From RGIG3528 sp045629005 (lineage in GTDB: Bacteria; Bacillota; Clostridia; Lachnospirales; Lachnospiraceae), in NCBI GenBank assembly GCA_045629005.1, contig JAZQQJ010000059.1:1-42646 (forward strand): a DNA stretch of 42,646 bases, written 5' to 3'. Made by a program: the position numbers and the translations under genes. Below are positions 1 through 8,809 of this stretch, piece by piece; position 1 is the stretch's first letter, and each line of letters starts with the position of its first letter. The notes under the pieces were generated by a model. That model was not told where the DNA came from. It did not search any database and worked only from the letters and a program-made list of their open reading frames with translations.

Positions 1-129
1 ACCAGAGATTTGCTTACAGCTTCCTTCAGATTCCACCTCACGATAGACACCCTTGCTGTTCAGCTATACACTTCCCACTATCTGGGCGTGTTCGGGACTT
101 GCACCCGTTAGAGCGCGCCCATGGCGCGC
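1..129 (-). mobile_element. Group II intron (class IIC-like), 5' end only, cut by the window edge
   Basis: Read on the minus strand, this is the start of a group II intron RNA. The first bases (GCGCGCCATGGGCGCGC), then CGGGTGCAAGTCCCGAAC, GCAAGGGTGTC and TGGAATCTGAAGGAAGC, follow in order and spacing the domain I start of the Oceanobacillus iheyensis IIC intron as I remember it. The 5' end is set at 129 because the remembered intron also starts with G followed by a C/G-rich helix. The rest of domain I, any maturase gene and the 3' end lie left of the window. The boundary falls a few bases beyond the T-run of the nifJ terminator, the preferred target of IIC introns. The start is GCGCG rather than the usual GTGYG, which may affect splicing. 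Confidence 0.85.
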
Positions 130-133
130 AAAC

Positions 134-164
134 TAAAAAAACCCCCGCGCAATAGCGCAGGGGC
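134..164 (-). terminator. Rho-independent terminator of nifJ
   Basis: On the minus strand a GC-rich stem (CCCC-T-GCGC, loop TATT, GCGC-GGGG, with one bulged T) is followed by seven T residues. It begins 11 nt after the nifJ stop codon. It is the only strong terminator between nifJ and the intron fragment and is the likely target of that intron. Confidence 0.9.
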
Positions 165-175
165 TTAAAAACGTC

Positions 176-3100
176 TTACTTATAGAGCTCAACGAGCTTG
201 AGGAGATGCTGGTATCTGTCGCCTGCAGCAACCTCAGACTTAGCGAAGAGATCGGAAGCACGATCCGGGAATGCCTTGATGAGGGATGTGTAACGAGCCT
301 CGTTGTTGAGGAATTCCTGATATGAGCCATCACCTTCCTTGGATGTGAGGGTGAAAGGATTCTTGCCTTCTGCCTTGAGTGAAGGATTGAAGGAGAAGAG
401 ATTCCAGTAGCCGGCCTTAACAGCCTTCTTCATTTCATCCTGGCAGTGATTCATGCCGCCCTTAGCGATTCCGTGAAGTTCGCAAGGAGCGTAACCAATG
501 ATGAGTGAAGGTCCGTTGTAAGCTTCAGCAGCTGCGATAGCTTCAACAGCCTGCTTCGGATTAGCACCGAGAGCAATCTGAGCAACATATACGTAACCAT
601 AGCTCATAGCGATTTCAGCAAGGCTCTTCTTCTTGATTTCCTTACCGGCAGCAGCAAACTGACAAACCTCACCGATGTTGGAAGCCTTAGAAGCCTGGCC
701 GCCTGTATTTGAGTACATTTCTGTATCGAATACCATAACGTTTACGTTCTCGCCGGAAGCAAGTACATGGTCAAGTCCGCCGAAACCGATATCATATGCC
801 CAACCGTCACCACCGAAGATCCAGATGGACTTCTTAGCAAGGTACTGCTTCTTGGAAAGGATTTCCTGAGCACAGCCACACTCGCAGTTAGGAGCAAATG
901 CTTCGAGCTCTGCAATAAGAGCCTTAGCGTCCTTAGTATTGCTTCTTGTGTCATCCTTAGATGCAAGGAATGCAGCAATAGCAGCCTTTAAGGAAGCAGG
1001 AGCCTTATCGCCTGCCTGCATCTTTTCAAGCTTAGCGATGAGCTGGTCACGAAGAACCTTCTGACCAAGGTACATACCAAAGCCGTGCTCAGCGTTATCC
1101 TCGAAGAGGGAGTTAGACCAAGCAGGACCCTGGAGGGAATCCTTGTTAACTGTGTAAGGTGATGTAGCAGCAGGACCGCCCCAGATGGATGAACAACCTG
1201 TAGCATTTGAAATGTACATGTTCTCACCGAAGAGCTGAGTAATAAGTCTTGCATAGCTTGTCTCTGCACAGCCTGCGCATGAGCCTGAGAACTCAAGGAG
1301 CGGCTGGTTGTACTGAGAACCGATAGGAGATACGTCTGTAAATACAGGCTTAATTTCCTTCTTACCAACGTTTGCAACGAGGTAATCGAATACGGGCTGC
1401 TCATCTGCCTGTGATTCCTGAGGAACCATCTTAAGAGCTTCACCGGCCTTAGGACATACAGTTACACACTCGCCACAACCCATACAATCAAGAGGAGAAA
1501 CCGTCATTGTGTACTTCATTGTTGTGTCAACAGCGTGCTTGGAGTCTGCAAGCTTGATGGAAGCAGGAGCTGCCTTAACTTCAGCCTCAGAGAGGATGAA
1601 CGGACGAATTGTAGCATGTGAGCAAACGAATGCACAAGAGTTACACTGAGCACAAGCTTCAGCGTTCCACTCAGGAACCATAACTGCTGTACCACGCTTC
1701 TCGTATGCAGATGCGCCTGTCTCGAACTGACCGTCAGCGATATCCTTGAATGCGGAAACAGGAAGGCTGTCACCATCCATAAGTCCGATAGGATCAAGGA
1801 GCTCGTTAACCATCTTAACTGTAGCAGGACGACCTGTACGAACGACCTTCTTAGGCTCGTCAACAGCGTTTGCCCAATCTGCAGGAACTTCTACCTTATG
1901 TGTAGCATCTACACCGGCATCAATTGCCTTGTAGTTCATTTCTACAACTGCATCACCCTTCTTACCGTAGGACTTCTTAGCAGCTGCCTTCATGTAGTCT
2001 ACTGCTTCTGCAATAGGCATAACGTTTGCAAGCTTGAAGAATGCGGACTGAAGGATTGTATTTGTACGCTTACCCATACCGATTTCGATAGCCTTATCGT
2101 TAGCGTTGATGGTGTAAAGCTGAATGTTATTCTTTGCGATGTACTGCTTAGCCTCAGCGTTGAGATGCTCAGCGAGTTCTTCATCTGACCACTGGCAGTT
2201 GATCATGAATACTCCGCCCGGCTTAACGTCCTGAACCATCTTGTATCCCTTGATAACGTATGAAGGGTTGTGGCATGCAACGAAGTCAGCCTGGTTGATG
2301 TAGTAAGGAGCACGGATGGGCTTGTCACCGAAACGAAGGTGAGAAATTGTGATACCACCTGTCTTCTTGGAGTCATACTGGAAGTAAGCCTGGATGTACT
2401 TGTCTGTGTGGTCGCCGATGATCTTTGTGGAGTTCTTGTTGGCACCAACAGTACCGTCACCGCCGAGACCCCAGAACTTACACTCAACTGTACCGGGTGT
2501 AGCTGTGATGGGAGCGGGCTTAACTTCAGGAAGTGAAAGGTTGGTAACATCGTCTACGATACCAACTGTGAAACGTGCCTTAGGTGCATCCTTCTCGAGC
2601 TCTTTGAAGATTGCGAATACGGATGAAGGCGGTGTATCCTTGGAACCGAGACCATAACGACCACCTGTGAGAACGATGTCATTGAGACCTGCCTCACGAA
2701 GAGTAGCTGCAACATCGAGGTAAAGAGGATCGCCAAGTGCGCCGGGCTCTTTTGTTCTGTCAAGAACAGCGAGCTTCTTACATGTCTTGGGAAGAGCCTT
2801 TACGAAAGCATCTGCAACCCAAGGTCTGTAGAGACGAACCTTGATAAGGCCGACCTTCTCACCCTTAGCTGTGAGATAATCGATAACTTCCTCTGCTACG
2901 TCACAGAAGGAACCCATACAAACGATAACGCGGTCTGCATCAGCAGCGCCATAGTAGTTGAAAAGTGAGTAATTTGTGCCAAGCTTCTCGTTAACCTTGC
3001 CCATGTACTTCTCAACAACTGCAGGAAGTGCATTGTAAAGAGAGTTACAAGCCTCACGATGCTGGAAGAAAACGTCTCCGTTTTCATGAGAACCACGCAT

Positions 3101-3742
3101 AGCAGGATGCTCAGGATTAAGAGCGTGCTCACGGAATGCCTTAACAGCGTCCATGTTGCACATTTCTTTAAGATCTGCGTAATCCCACTTCTCAATCTTC
3201 TGGATTTCGTGAGATGTACGGAAACCATCGAAGAAGTTAAGGAAAGGAACCTTACCCTCGATAGCTGAAAGATGAGCTACAGGTGAAAGATCCATAACTT
3301 CCTGAGGGTTGGACTCAGCAAGCATAGCGAAACCTGTCTGACGGCATGCATAAACGTCAGAATGATCGCCGAAGATGTTGAGGGACTGTGTAGCAACCGT
3401 ACGTGCGGATACGTCGAATACGCAAGGAAGCTGCTCAGCAGCAATCTTATACATGTTAGGGATCATAAGAAGAAGACCCTGAGATGCTGTGAAAGTTGTT
3501 GTGATGGCGCCGACTGCAAGTGAACCATGAACGGTACCTGCTGCACCTGCCTCAGACTGCATTTCGCAAACCTTAACCTGGTTTCCGAAAATGTTTTCCT
3601 GGCCCTGTGCTGACCACTGGTCAACATAATCTGCCATCGGGCTGGAAGGAGTAATAGGGTAAATGGCAGCAACATCAGTAAACGCATAGGCTACATGAGC
3701 CGCAGCTGTATTGCCGTCCATTGACTGTTTTGCTCTGGACAT
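176..3742 (-). CDS. nifJ: Pyruvate:ferredoxin (flavodoxin) oxidoreductase
   Basis: Cytoplasmic enzyme that oxidatively decarboxylates pyruvate to acetyl-CoA and CO2 and reduces ferredoxin, central to anaerobic fermentation. The 1188 residues match the full-length single-chain family. The N-terminal pyruvate-binding domain has YPITPSSPMADYVDQW near residue 30. Two 4Fe-4S motifs follow: CAQCNSCAFVC near 695 and CMGCGECVTVCPK near 752. The C-terminal thiamine diphosphate domain has GDGWAYDIGFGG near 978 and DTEMYSNTGGQ near 1005. The cysteine-rich CECGC segment near 955 fits the additional cluster region. ATG at 3742 is preceded by AGGAGGA with 6 nt spacing. It has its own promoter and terminator, so it is monocistronic. 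Regular, well-translated codon use fits high expression. Confidence 0.98.
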   Translation of the reverse strand: MSRAKQSMDGNTAAAHVAYAFTDVAAIYPITPSSPMADYVDQWSAQGQENIFGNQVKVCEMQSEAGAAGTVHGSLAVGAITTTFTASQGLLLMIPNMYKIAAEQLPCVFDVSARTVATQSLNIFGDHSDVYACRQTGFAMLAESNPQEVMDLSPVAHLSAIEGKVPFLNFFDGFRTSHEIQKIEKWDYADLKEMCNMDAVKAFREHALNPEHPAMRGSHENGDVFFQHREACNSLYNALPAVVEKYMGKVNEKLGTNYSLFNYYGAADADRVIVCMGSFCDVAEEVIDYLTAKGEKVGLIKVRLYRPWVADAFVKALPKTCKKLAVLDRTKEPGALGDPLYLDVAATLREAGLNDIVLTGGRYGLGSKDTPPSSVFAIFKELEKDAPKARFTVGIVDDVTNLSLPEVKPAPITATPGTVECKFWGLGGDGTVGANKNSTKIIGDHTDKYIQAYFQYDSKKTGGITISHLRFGDKPIRAPYYINQADFVACHNPSYVIKGYKMVQDVKPGGVFMINCQWSDEELAEHLNAEAKQYIAKNNIQLYTINANDKAIEIGMGKRTNTILQSAFFKLANVMPIAEAVDYMKAAAKKSYGKKGDAVVEMNYKAIDAGVDATHKVEVPADWANAVDEPKKVVRTGRPATVKMVNELLDPIGLMDGDSLPVSAFKDIADGQFETGASAYEKRGTAVMVPEWNAEACAQCNSCAFVCSHATIRPFILSEAEVKAAPASIKLADSKHAVDTTMKYTMTVSPLDCMGCGECVTVCPKAGEALKMVPQESQADEQPVFDYLVANVGKKEIKPVFTDVSPIGSQYNQPLLEFSGSCAGCAETSYARLITQLFGENMYISNATGCSSIWGGPAATSPYTVNKDSLQGPAWSNSLFEDNAEHGFGMYLGQKVLRDQLIAKLEKMQAGDKAPASLKAAIAAFLASKDDTRSNTKDAKALIAELEAFAPNCECGCAQEILSKKQYLAKKSIWIFGGDGWAYDIGFGGLDHVLASGENVNVMVFDTEMYSNTGGQASKASNIGEVCQFAAAGKEIKKKSLAEIAMSYGYVYVAQIALGANPKQAVEAIAAAEAYNGPSLIIGYAPCELHGIAKGGMNHCQDEMKKAVKAGYWNLFSFNPSLKAEGKNPFTLTSKEGDGSYQEFLNNEARYTSLIKAFPDRASDLFAKSEVAAGDRYQHLLKLVELYK

Positions 3743-3811
3743 ATTGTATCCTCCTGAATATTTTTTGAGTCATGGCATACCAATAAGGCCACAATGACCC
3801 ATTTGGGCAAA

Positions 3812-3840
3812 ATTTTAACATTCTTTGTTTGTTTTGTAAA
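3812..3840 (-). promoter_or_regulatory. Sigma-A promoter of nifJ
   Basis: On the minus strand -35 TTTACA (3835-3840) and -10 TAAAAT (3812-3817) are separated by 17 bp. The leader to the ATG is about 65 nt and carries AGGAGGA at 3749-3755. The -35 box lies 12 bp from the stop codon of the preceding gene and no clear terminator separates them, so some read-through from the upstream operon is possible. Confidence 0.75.
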
Positions 3841-3852
3841 GAAAAACATAGA

Positions 3853-5022
3853 TTATTTCATTTTTCGTAAAGCGTTTATCTCGTTACCGACCTGCTTTCT
3901 TCTGTGCAACACGGTTCTGAATATTCTGTATATCCAAAAAAACGGAATAAATACGGGGTAGCGATAAAAAAAAGAATACGGGGTTTTAAACCATTCCCTT
4001 CCCGGGAATAAACGCCTGATATAATACTTAAGTCTGGTCCTGCCGGTAATTGCAGTACCTTCATCGTTGTATTTTTTTATATGACTGTTTACAAAGCCCT
4101 CAAATGTACCAAATGCGCCCGAATCGCAACACTGCATCATAATTTCCATTTCATTCTTCTGAAGTTTCAGCAAATCGACCGGTTCCGGAACATCAAACAA
4201 GTGTTCGGCAAGCGTTCTGCTGCTTTCTTCAAAGGAAGACATTTCCATCACATTAAGCTGTTCCGAGACATATTTGCGGTCCATTGTTTTGCCAAAGCAT
4301 TTATTCATTACATAAAGGTCAACCAGAATCCGAAAACCCGTTCCTGCATCCGAATAGTGTTTATATGCATGCGCAGTAATGTATATATATAAATCTTCAT
4401 TGCTCAAATGACGTCCGTATGCTGAATCACCATCAGCAATCAGTTTATCCTGTATTCGGTCAAAAAAGGCTGCCTGCTTCGGAGTAAAGCCGTACGAAAA
4501 AAGCGCTGTGTGCATTTCATAATTGTACAACGGCTCCTTTTCATACACATCATGATTCCCTATTGCGTACGAAACAGTCTTGTATCCTCTCTCCGTAAAG
4601 ATTTTTTTTACATCCTTCTGGTATTCCCCATCGTAGAGAATATCATTATCCGCCATTTCCCGCATGCCATCTTTGGGATAAAGCTTTTTTAGTACACTTC
4701 CCTTTAATGGCATGTACCAAATATGTCTTTTTTCAAGTTCATCAAAAATCTGCTCTCTTTCAACATCAAGCAGTATATTTTTACGGATTGCTTTTTCTTT
4801 ACTCTCTTTCCACTGCTTTTTCAGTTCCGGATCGGCCTGTTTCAGAATATCCGTTCCGTCCAAAGCCATATATACCATAGCCGCCAACGAATGTTTTCTC
4901 GCCAGATTGTAGAGCTCGTTTATTTTCAAACCATCCAGTTTGTTTTCATCCGGTTTAGTATCATGGAGAGCGCATGCAATCAAATAAAACATGCAGATTA
5001 TTGTAAATTGTTCTGATTGCAT
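3853..5022 (-). CDS. Nucleotidyltransferase-fold protein (NTP_transf_5 type), last gene of the RiPP-like operon
   Basis: Resembles the NTP_transf_5 family (PF14907), whose substrates are mostly unknown. The recognisable segment is YMPLKGSVLKKLYPKDGMRE followed by ADNDILYD around residues 110-135, the family's LKG...YP...R...D-D-L core. The rest is mainly helical, with a basic, aromatic C-terminus. I prefer the ATG at 5022 (AAGGTGG about 8 nt upstream) to an in-frame GTG at 5034; this gives 389 residues. It starts 22 bp after the S26 peptidase gene ends. Members of this family often sit beside HPr-kinase-like and PqqD-like genes in peptide-modification clusters, as here. A role in nucleotidylating the peptide or a sugar intermediate is inference only. 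Confidence 0.75.
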   Translation of the reverse strand: MQSEQFTIICMFYLIACALHDTKPDENKLDGLKINELYNLARKHSLAAMVYMALDGTDILKQADPELKKQWKESKEKAIRKNILLDVEREQIFDELEKRHIWYMPLKGSVLKKLYPKDGMREMADNDILYDGEYQKDVKKIFTERGYKTVSYAIGNHDVYEKEPLYNYEMHTALFSYGFTPKQAAFFDRIQDKLIADGDSAYGRHLSNEDLYIYITAHAYKHYSDAGTGFRILVDLYVMNKCFGKTMDRKYVSEQLNVMEMSSFEESSRTLAEHLFDVPEPVDLLKLQKNEMEIMMQCCDSGAFGTFEGFVNSHIKKYNDEGTAITGRTRLKYYIRRLFPGREWFKTPYSFFYRYPVFIPFFWIYRIFRTVLHRRKQVGNEINALRKMK

Positions 5023-5044
5023 CTCATCTACCACCTTTGCTTAT

Positions 5045-5518
5045 TTATTCCCGGATGCCACGTTGCAACTTTATATATTTTCTTATTGCCACCATCGGCT
5101 TTTTTACTATTCGTATGATACATCTGATAATCGGATGAACAGCCTGCACCCAAATATGTGTATAAATCCGATATTTCAAATCCGAGACATCAATGTTCTT
5201 ACCGTTACGGTTTATTGAAGTAACCACACCGATTATATCTTCATCCCGAACCCCATATTCTTTGGAAATACAGTTGTCTCCTAAAATTACATAGTCATCA
5301 TCCCTGACTTCAACAATTCTATGAAGAACATACTTTCCTTTTTGTGCGTTACGATATAGCACAATATCGTATTTCTTACACCTGTCCGAGCTCTTTGAAG
5401 CCAGAGTGTACAGATCTCTCCCTTGCCTTAACAAAGGTCTCATGCTGGAACCTTTGAAAGTGTAGGTCAGCGTTCCTTTTTCTTTCAAATACTGTTCGAT
5501 GTTTGTTTCACTATTCAT
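5045..5518 (-). CDS. S24/S26-family (signal-peptidase-like) peptidase
   Basis: 157-residue protein with the S26 nucleophile motif GSSMRP (Ser25) and, near residue 63, YVLHRIVEV (His66), followed by VILGDNC. Serine plus histidine in these positions resembles the SipW/ER-type signal peptidases rather than the Ser-Lys bacterial type. There is no N-terminal membrane anchor; a hydrophobic, basic helix lies near the C-terminus (about residues 118-145), so any membrane attachment would be C-terminal. ATG at 5518 overlaps the end of the PqqD-like gene by 8 nt, implying translational coupling. In this operon it is the obvious candidate to cut the leader from the small peptide at 11490-11591. S24-type autoprotease function is unlikely because no DNA-binding domain is present. 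Confidence 0.8.
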   Translation of the reverse strand: MNSETNIEQYLKEKGTLTYTFKGSSMRPLLRQGRDLYTLASKSSDRCKKYDIVLYRNAQKGKYVLHRIVEVRDDDYVILGDNCISKEYGVRDEDIIGVVTSINRNGKNIDVSDLKYRIYTHIWVQAVHPIIRCIIRIVKKPMVAIRKYIKLQRGIRE

Positions 5519-5771
5519 CTAATGCACCGATTTTTCGTAATTTATTCAGTACTTCATCTATGCTTCTCTCGATAACATCCTGAGTGGCATCATATTTTTC
5601 ACACATTGCTTTCACGATTTCTTCTCGTGTTGTTTCTTTTTTTAGAGAATTAATAATAAATGCGGCGGTAGCATTGCTTCGCACAAGCCCAACAAAGCCG
5701 GACTCACCGGTGGATACCATAATCTGCTCTCCGTCTGATTCCTGTGTAATAAAGCACTTATTCAATCTCAT
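5511..5771 (-). CDS. PqqD-like peptide-binding protein (second copy)
   Basis: 86 residues matching the PqqD fold, the RiPP precursor recognition element: an N-terminal strand region (VSTGESGFVGLVRSNATAAF), then helices ending in VLNKLRKIGALDE, equivalent to the family's usual L-x-x-x-G-L-L/I end. Such proteins bind the leader of a precursor peptide and deliver it to the modifying enzyme. The ATG at 5771 has GAGGAG 7 nt upstream and overlaps the kinase-like gene by 14 nt; its own end overlaps the peptidase gene. It differs strongly in sequence from the PqqD-like protein at 11131-11397, so the two probably serve different partners (inference). Confidence 0.85.
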   Translation of the reverse strand: MRLNKCFITQESDGEQIMVSTGESGFVGLVRSNATAAFIINSLKKETTREEIVKAMCEKYDATQDVIERSIDEVLNKLRKIGALDE

Positions 5772-6519
5772 TTTTTTCTCCTCGTAAATTCATTCCGGTA
5801 TAAGCCACAATAGCAGCTTCCGGCTCCATATTGCACCTTAGTTTATATATTCCGACATTGTTTCCAAGTTTGTCAATTAATGCCATCGCTTTCGAAAGGC
5901 CTGTTGTATCATCCGGCCGAAAACTTTGCTGGTAAAACATCGGCAAAGCCGTACGCTTATCCGTTTTCGAGATATGATTGTTTGCATCTCTTTCTAAAAT
6001 GGCGATTGCTTTTAGCGGAGCCGATATATTATTACCTAATTGATGTTTCCCGTTCCATGGTGTTCCGTATACCATCACTCCCGCATCAGTAATTTTAAGC
6101 AAAGGTTTGTCATCATTAATCATTATCGCTCTGTCCCCAAAGTACCTCCGCCATAATCCGGCATGAGTACTTTTCCCGACTCCGCTTTTTGCCGTAAAGA
6201 GGTATGCTTCACCATCAACCGCTATCGCAGAACCATGGAACAAGAGCGTATTATAGTTCAAAAGCGAAGACGCAATTTTACGATACACCGCCAAAGTTTC
6301 CAAATAGGCTTCAGAGTATGCAACTGAAGTTCCTCCATTTACTCCGGCTTCCCTGTCGTACTTTGCCCGCTCATATTTTATATCATTTTCTGTAATATCC
6401 ACAGAAAAATCAAATGGCCCGTCTGTAAGATAATCCCTGCAAAACTCATACGTGGAATCGTATAAAGCCGTAACGCCGGCTATGCAATCAGCTATTTTTA
6501 TTTTAAACGTAACCGGCAT
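5758..6519 (-). CDS. HPr-kinase-like protein of RiPP clusters
   Basis: 253 residues. A P-loop, SGVGKSTHAGLW, lies near residue 113 after FHGSAIAVDGEAYLF. INDDKPLL follows about 20 residues later, the acidic segment of HPr-kinase/PEP-carboxykinase folds. It lacks the N-terminal domain of true HPr kinase and is not next to ptsH or lgt. Established knowledge: a related kinase phosphorylates the C-terminal serine of the lasso precursor in the paeninodin pathway. By analogy it may phosphorylate a Ser/Thr of the peptide at 11490-11591, or a sugar or lipid; the sequence alone cannot decide. It is followed with overlap by the PqqD-like gene at 5771. Confidence 0.8.
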   Translation of the reverse strand: MPVTFKIKIADCIAGVTALYDSTYEFCRDYLTDGPFDFSVDITENDIKYERAKYDREAGVNGGTSVAYSEAYLETLAVYRKIASSLLNYNTLLFHGSAIAVDGEAYLFTAKSGVGKSTHAGLWRRYFGDRAIMINDDKPLLKITDAGVMVYGTPWNGKHQLGNNISAPLKAIAILERDANNHISKTDKRTALPMFYQQSFRPDDTTGLSKAMALIDKLGNNVGIYKLRCNMEPEAAIVAYTGMNLRGEKNEIE

Positions 6520-6567
6520 ATGAAATCATCTCTTTTCCGTTCTTATTCTTGTCTTTGTTACGTATCG

Positions 6568-7500
6568 TCATTCAATGGGAATGAGTATATCCGAAAGGAG
6601 TTTTTCCAGCACAGGTATGTCAACAAGCATTGTAACCGTAAATACTGCAGCAAGCAAAACAATAAACAGCAGAAGCTTTTTATCTTTATACAGTTTTTCC
6701 GGGCTTTGAGCTGCTGAATCATCATTAAACGCTATATACGTATAATAGCAAAACAGGCCGATTAAAAAAGGCATAAAAACAACCAGTTCAATTCTGTACT
6801 TAATCAGGAAAATCCCAATAAACAGCACTGACAACATTGCATTGAAGAACGACAGGATAAGCAGCTGTCTGCTTGTGTATACGCGAAATGATTTACGGTA
6901 CCTGCCTGCAGTTTCAGAGTTGTTTATCATCCGATATTCCGCAAAGCGTTTCATCGACATAAGGAATGCCCCCGCAAACCAATAACCGAGAACAATGCTT
7001 ATAGGCGGGTAATAGCTTCCGATAACAATAAACCATCCCGCAAGCAGCCTTATTGCATTATTCATGGATTCCGTATAGACGTCAACATATGGAATGTCTT
7101 TTGTCCTTATAGGCTTTACATTGTAAATGATGCCCATAAGCCAAAGCAAAATTACACTGATTCTGAAAGAAAACGATAACGGTACAGAAAACAACATTCC
7201 CAGGCCAAACAGACCAAAATACAACAGATAGACTAAAGCAGGATTCAGACGGTTTGTAACCGCCGTCCTGTTCTTTTTTGTCGGATGAAATTTATCGGAC
7301 TTCGCATCCAGCCATTCATTAAGCACATAATTCGAAGAAGCAACCATACTCAGCGACAGCAGACCGATAAAGGATTTCACGCACAATTCCGGTATTGGAG
7401 GGATACTATCGGCAAGAACGCAGGCAGCTAAAACGCCAGGGATAACAAACAGTTGTTTTATCCAATGGTCAATCCTCATCAACCTTACGTATTTTTTCAT
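6568..7500 (-). CDS. UbiA-family prenyltransferase, decaprenyl-phosphate phosphoribosyltransferase-like
   Basis: Polytopic membrane protein, about nine hydrophobic segments, 310 residues from the ATG at 7500. The first aspartate-rich motif, NEWLDAKSDKFHPTKKNR, and the second, YNVKPIRTKDIPYVDV, match the DPPR-synthase branch of UbiA. That branch transfers phosphoribose from PRPP to polyprenyl phosphate, providing lipid-linked pentose donors. The upstream ATG at 7512 is directly abutted by AGGAG and therefore a poor start; the choice of 7500 also yields the usual MKKY..L.R start of the family. The gene overlaps the membrane-protein gene before it by 32 nt. It suggests that the operon builds a polyprenyl-linked sugar used by neighbouring glycosyltransferases (inference). 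Confidence 0.82.
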   Translation of the reverse strand: MKKYVRLMRIDHWIKQLFVIPGVLAACVLADSIPPIPELCVKSFIGLLSLSMVASSNYVLNEWLDAKSDKFHPTKKNRTAVTNRLNPALVYLLYFGLFGLGMLFSVPLSFSFRISVILLWLMGIIYNVKPIRTKDIPYVDVYTESMNNAIRLLAGWFIVIGSYYPPISIVLGYWFAGAFLMSMKRFAEYRMINNSETAGRYRKSFRVYTSRQLLILSFFNAMLSVLFIGIFLIKYRIELVVFMPFLIGLFCYYTYIAFNDDSAAQSPEKLYKDKKLLLFIVLLAAVFTVTMLVDIPVLEKLLSDILIPIE

Positions 7501-8809
7501 TCCGCAACACATCTCCTAACGTAAAATCCATAACCAAAAAATTAAAAGACAACACCATTGCATCCGCTATTCTGTAGGTCGTCCACGCGTGGACATAAAC
7601 ATGATTGGCAAAAATAAGGTATCGTGAAAAAACAAGCACTGTCATAAGCAGAAACAAAACCATCTGCTGCCTTGTAAACTTAATACGGTCGAAAATCACA
7701 ATCTTTGTGTTTTCCTTTTTCATCTTTACAACAGCCCACAAAACATAGCCAAGCTCAAGAAGCATCCACGGGCCATTAGTGACTATGTAGTAAAAGTTTT
7801 TACACATCGCACCCAATCGACTGATTTCCGGTCCCGTATAGTATGCTGTGGCTGAAACACGATATAACGCTCGGGTAATCATATCAGATATGAGCGGTTG
7901 CCCTGTCAACAGTTCATAAGTAATCCATTTCATGACATACATTCCGTCAAAGCCGCACAGCCAGCATGTCAGCATTACCACAAAATTTGCAACAACACTC
8001 TTTACCGATTTAGGAAAACCGTTCAATAAGTAGTAAAAAAGCAATGCATAGGCGAACGTAATCAGCTGGAAATAATTCATGTTAAAGTATGCTGCGCATA
8101 TTCCAACCGCCATAAAGAACAGCGGATACAGATGCTTTCGCATGAATGTATCATTAAATATAAGCATTAATATGCACGGTATATATGTGCAATATATAAA
8201 TCCGCCGAATGCCATAGAGAACGGCATTGTAACAGGGCCAAGAAAAAGGTACGAAACAGCAATCGGGATAATGTACCATTTCAGGTTTCTTCTATACATC
8301 AGTACTGCCAGTAAAAACAGCAGGAAAAGCTCCAGATAAAAATTGATGTATCGGATTTGTCCATAAGAAAAGAAGGTTAACAGCGGCTTTAGAACGATTT
8401 CATAACCATTCCAAAAGCGTCTTCCGTACTCTTTATATTCCAACGATGCGTCATCCAAAAAAACATTCTTAAGTAGCGTAACAGGACTGTCATAAGAAAT
8501 AACCGCATTGGCATTCTCATATTCAAGCCCGTACAAACCCGTAAATATCCCCTTAGCACGATTGTCAACCATGGCTCCGTTCAGGTAAAGAGCGTCGGAA
8601 TAATTGTCCTGGTCCATAAATCGTACGCCATGAAACCCTGAAAAATGGTCTCCTTCCTGAGCCAGCAAATCAACCGATTTTTCGACATTACTTTTTATTC
8701 TGTCAGTCGGAAAACAATACGCGACTATCAGCAACCCAATGCCTATAATCGTTGATGCAATCAGCAGAATAATCATTTTTATCAAGGTGTAAAAAAAACG
8801 TTTTTTCAT
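7469..8809 (-). CDS. Polytopic membrane protein, possibly GT-C-type glycosyltransferase
   Basis: I do not recognise a named family. From the ATG at 8809 (446 residues) it has one N-terminal membrane helix (residues 4-33) and a soluble, presumably extracellular, domain of about 110 residues. It then has roughly ten further hydrophobic helices. This layout, and the position beside a lipid-phosphate sugar synthase and a GT61 enzyme, fit a GT-C-like enzyme using polyprenyl-phosphate sugars, but no diagnostic DxD/ExD motif was identified. The start overlaps the GT61 stop by 4 nt (ATGA). An upstream in-frame ATG at 8842 lies inside that gene without a ribosome site. A flippase or a purely structural membrane protein is an alternative. 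Confidence 0.7.
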   Translation of the reverse strand: MKKRFFYTLIKMIILLIASTIIGIGLLIVAYCFPTDRIKSNVEKSVDLLAQEGDHFSGFHGVRFMDQDNYSDALYLNGAMVDNRAKGIFTGLYGLEYENANAVISYDSPVTLLKNVFLDDASLEYKEYGRRFWNGYEIVLKPLLTFFSYGQIRYINFYLELFLLFLLAVLMYRRNLKWYIIPIAVSYLFLGPVTMPFSMAFGGFIYCTYIPCILMLIFNDTFMRKHLYPLFFMAVGICAAYFNMNYFQLITFAYALLFYYLLNGFPKSVKSVVANFVVMLTCWLCGFDGMYVMKWITYELLTGQPLISDMITRALYRVSATAYYTGPEISRLGAMCKNFYYIVTNGPWMLLELGYVLWAVVKMKKENTKIVIFDRIKFTRQQMVLFLLMTVLVFSRYLIFANHVYVHAWTTYRIADAMVLSFNFLVMDFTLGDVLRNEKIRKVDED

